Below are positions 63,601-64,000 of a stretch of 64,000 nucleotides of DNA, piece after piece. Under the pieces are notes generated by a model, which saw only the letters and a program-made list of their open reading frames with translations, was not told the DNA's origin and ran no database searches. Position numbers and translations under genes: made by a program. Source of the DNA: DASSFG01 sp035550375 (lineage in GTDB: Bacteria; Planctomycetota; Planctomycetia; Pirellulales; JAICIG01); the NCBI GenBank assembly GCA_035550375.1, contig DASZPH010000099.1, forward strand, positions 1 through 64,000, given 5' to 3'. Each line of letters opens with the position of its first letter. Position 1 is the stretch's first letter.

Positions 63601-64000
63601 ACGATCACCATCCGCAACACAGGAAGCGAAGACCTTTCGCTCGACCCAAATTCGCTCACGTTGCCCCAGGGCTACAGCCTTGTCAGCGCGTTCGCCAGCG
63701 ACGTGCCGCCGGACGGCTCGACAAGCCTAACCATTCAGTTCGACGCTACGTCGATCGGACAAGTCAACGGTCAGGTCGTCTTCCACGACAGCGATCCCAA
63801 CAATTCGCCGTTCAGCTTCGCCGTCACCGCTACAGCCGCCACTCCGGCGATTGAAGTCCTCGACGGCTCGACGCAACTGGTGCAGGACGCCAGCGACGAC
63901 TTTGGCAGCACGACCATCGGCACGCCGGTGGAGCAGACGCTGACGATCAACAACACGGGTCTGGCGCCTTTGGTTCTCCAGCCTTCCTCGATCATCGCGC
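60634..64000 (+). CDS. Giant secreted protein with choice-of-anchor D repeats (3' end outside window)
   Basis: ATG 60634 follows GGAGG by seven bases. The frame stays open to the right edge (1122 codons seen). The N-terminus is Arg-rich with LQSLEPRELLTA at about residues 33-44, the LEPR-x-LL motif of planctomycete exported giants. Then come ten repeats of about 114 residues: DGSTQL, a DSFG, KTFTVKNTG, LPxGF, SNDPxNNPF and a GTV at the end, the choice-of-anchor D/ASPM-SPD-2-Hydin-type immunoglobulin-like domain. It probably builds a long surface filament or adhesin. The tenth repeat is cut by the window end. Confidence 0.92.
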   Translation, partial: MRPNPWNDFLRRISIAPAPCRRRRRTGRTAALQSLEPRELLTASMELFNGSTQLYSSGGDSFGTVSVGAADTQYLTVKNVGSSTLTISSDSLPSGFSSSTSMPLSINAGQSATLAVSMSTGSPGSFSGPFQLSTNDPNNSTFMIYLSGTVQQSSGGGTIELFDGSTQLSNGGSDSFGSVTVGSSDTKSFTVDNTGSSSLSVSSVNLPSGYTLNTSLPLTIAPNQSSTLTVSLNTSTAGTYGGTMSVTSNSTQNNPFSVSLSGTVTAPAAPVMSLADGSTTIASGGNDSFGDVTQGSTANKTFTVKNTGNASLSVSAISLPSGYSLQTSLPLSVAAGGSTTFVVALNTGTIGTYSGTMSITDTDSNNDPYNVSLSGTVQQPSGGGTIELLDGSTQLSSGASDSFGNYSVGANAIKQFTVKDTGTQSLNVSQISLPNGFSLQSTPLPLNLSPGGSAMITVMMNTSTAGNLSGTMTIDSNDPNSPFTLNLNGSVGNVSPVITVYDGSTAVPNNPNGGASNPDDFGDTPLGTPLDKTFTIANSGSSEIAITAASLRLPPGFSFVGSWPATVSAHGSVPFTVQFDSTSAGTAGGVLSFEDGDPAATVYQFGIGATATVPHLAIQDQSTEEYVSNGLTDAFGTTEQGVPVEKTFVISNISQAPLLLAPTSLMLPTGFSLVGNLPATVAAGGTASFTLELNAAAAGSYSGTMSFLDNDLANTPFSLTLTGVVNAPTGVISVSDGGTPVIDGRTEIDFGTTNVGTPASQSFLIRNTGQAALSLDPQTLLVPAGFSVAQTFDGTLAPGASTTLVIDLSSGQAGAYGGTVSFHTGDPNHPVFTFFAGGQVNPPEPAVAVLDGNTAIANGANDNFGSTPLGTPIQQTITIENQGNAELNINLHSLVAPTGFGIVTPPAATVEPGGSTSMVVELDAAEGGNASGTLTFASNDPNNAVFSLNVSGQVLVPAMAVSNSQGQAIANNTGTLNFGSTPLSSPTTSTITIRNTGSEDLSLDPNSLTLPQGYSLVSAFASDVPPDGSTSLTIQFDATSIGQVNGQVVFHDSDPNNSPFSFAVTATAATPAIEVLDGSTQLVQDASDDFGSTTIGTPVEQTLTINNTGLAPLVLQPSSIIA
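60767..64000 (+). repeat. Array of about ten 340-base repeats
   Basis: The repeat units begin near 60767, 61108, 61450, 61792, 62131, 62484, 62827, 63175, 63508 and 63850; the last is incomplete. Units at about 61076 and 61758 share long nearly identical DNA in the linker plus unit start (GTGCAGCAGxCGTCxGGCGG), so some duplications are recent, while others differ in length and sequence. Confidence 0.85.

Overview
The window looks like chromosomal DNA of a GC-rich planctomycete, probably Pirellulales-like (phylum fairly sure, order inferred). The marks are a DUF1559 pseudopilin, a giant secreted protein with an N-terminal LEPR-x-LL motif and choice-of-anchor repeats, ECF sigma factors next to a membrane Ser/Thr kinase, a beta-RFAP synthase/DUF447 pair from tetrahydromethanopterin biosynthesis, and many secreted proteins with no close functional match.

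Layout. 468-9841: a complete F-type ATP synthase operon (two small AtpZ/AtpI-like membrane proteins, atpB-E-F-H-A-G-D-C) interrupted by a DUF4870 membrane protein between atpA and atpG and a seven-bladed WD40 protein between atpG and atpD. 9932-16985: a DUF167 protein, a candidate orphan polymorphic toxin, an enolase-superfamily glucarate dehydratase-like protein with an export signal, a terpene-cyclase-type toroid protein with a CxxCH motif, a zinc-ribbon membrane protein and a DUF1559 pseudopilin. 17318-22282: a 1182-residue secreted EF-hand protein built from a 333-codon tandem duplication, then a DUF2007/zinc-ribbon membrane protein and a GNAT acetyltransferase. 22183-26742: an ECF sigma factor, receptor Ser/Thr kinase and two small membrane proteins joined by three consecutive 4-base start/stop overlaps, divergent from a second ECF sigma factor.

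26750-28327 holds small hypothetical genes. 28559-37765 is a tetR-adaptor-RND-RND efflux operon on the minus strand with a clear promoter/operator for tetR and a 20-base inverted repeat inside the operon. 37958-40204 is a single-chain fusion of a parallel beta-helix protein with an SO2930-type di-haem cytochrome. 41061-54141 is a plus-strand run of cell-envelope genes: a transglutaminase lipoprotein, a DUF4175-like membrane protein, a highly charged coiled-coil protein, a 355-residue exported protein, an NPCBM-domain protein, and three consecutive HtrA-type genes. Only the first HtrA keeps the His-Asp-Ser triad. The other two have lost all three residues, and the last is fused to an alpha/beta-hydrolase-like domain whose nucleophile also appears to be replaced. 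This is my best candidate for an undescribed system.

54297-59992 carries small membrane and HEAT-repeat proteins, a GT4 glycosyltransferase, and the methanopterin pair. 60634 to the right edge is the 5' part of a giant choice-of-anchor D repeat protein that runs out of the window.

Family names come from recognising motifs by eye. No database search was possible, and starts were chosen from signal peptides, Shine-Dalgarno-like sequences and overlaps.
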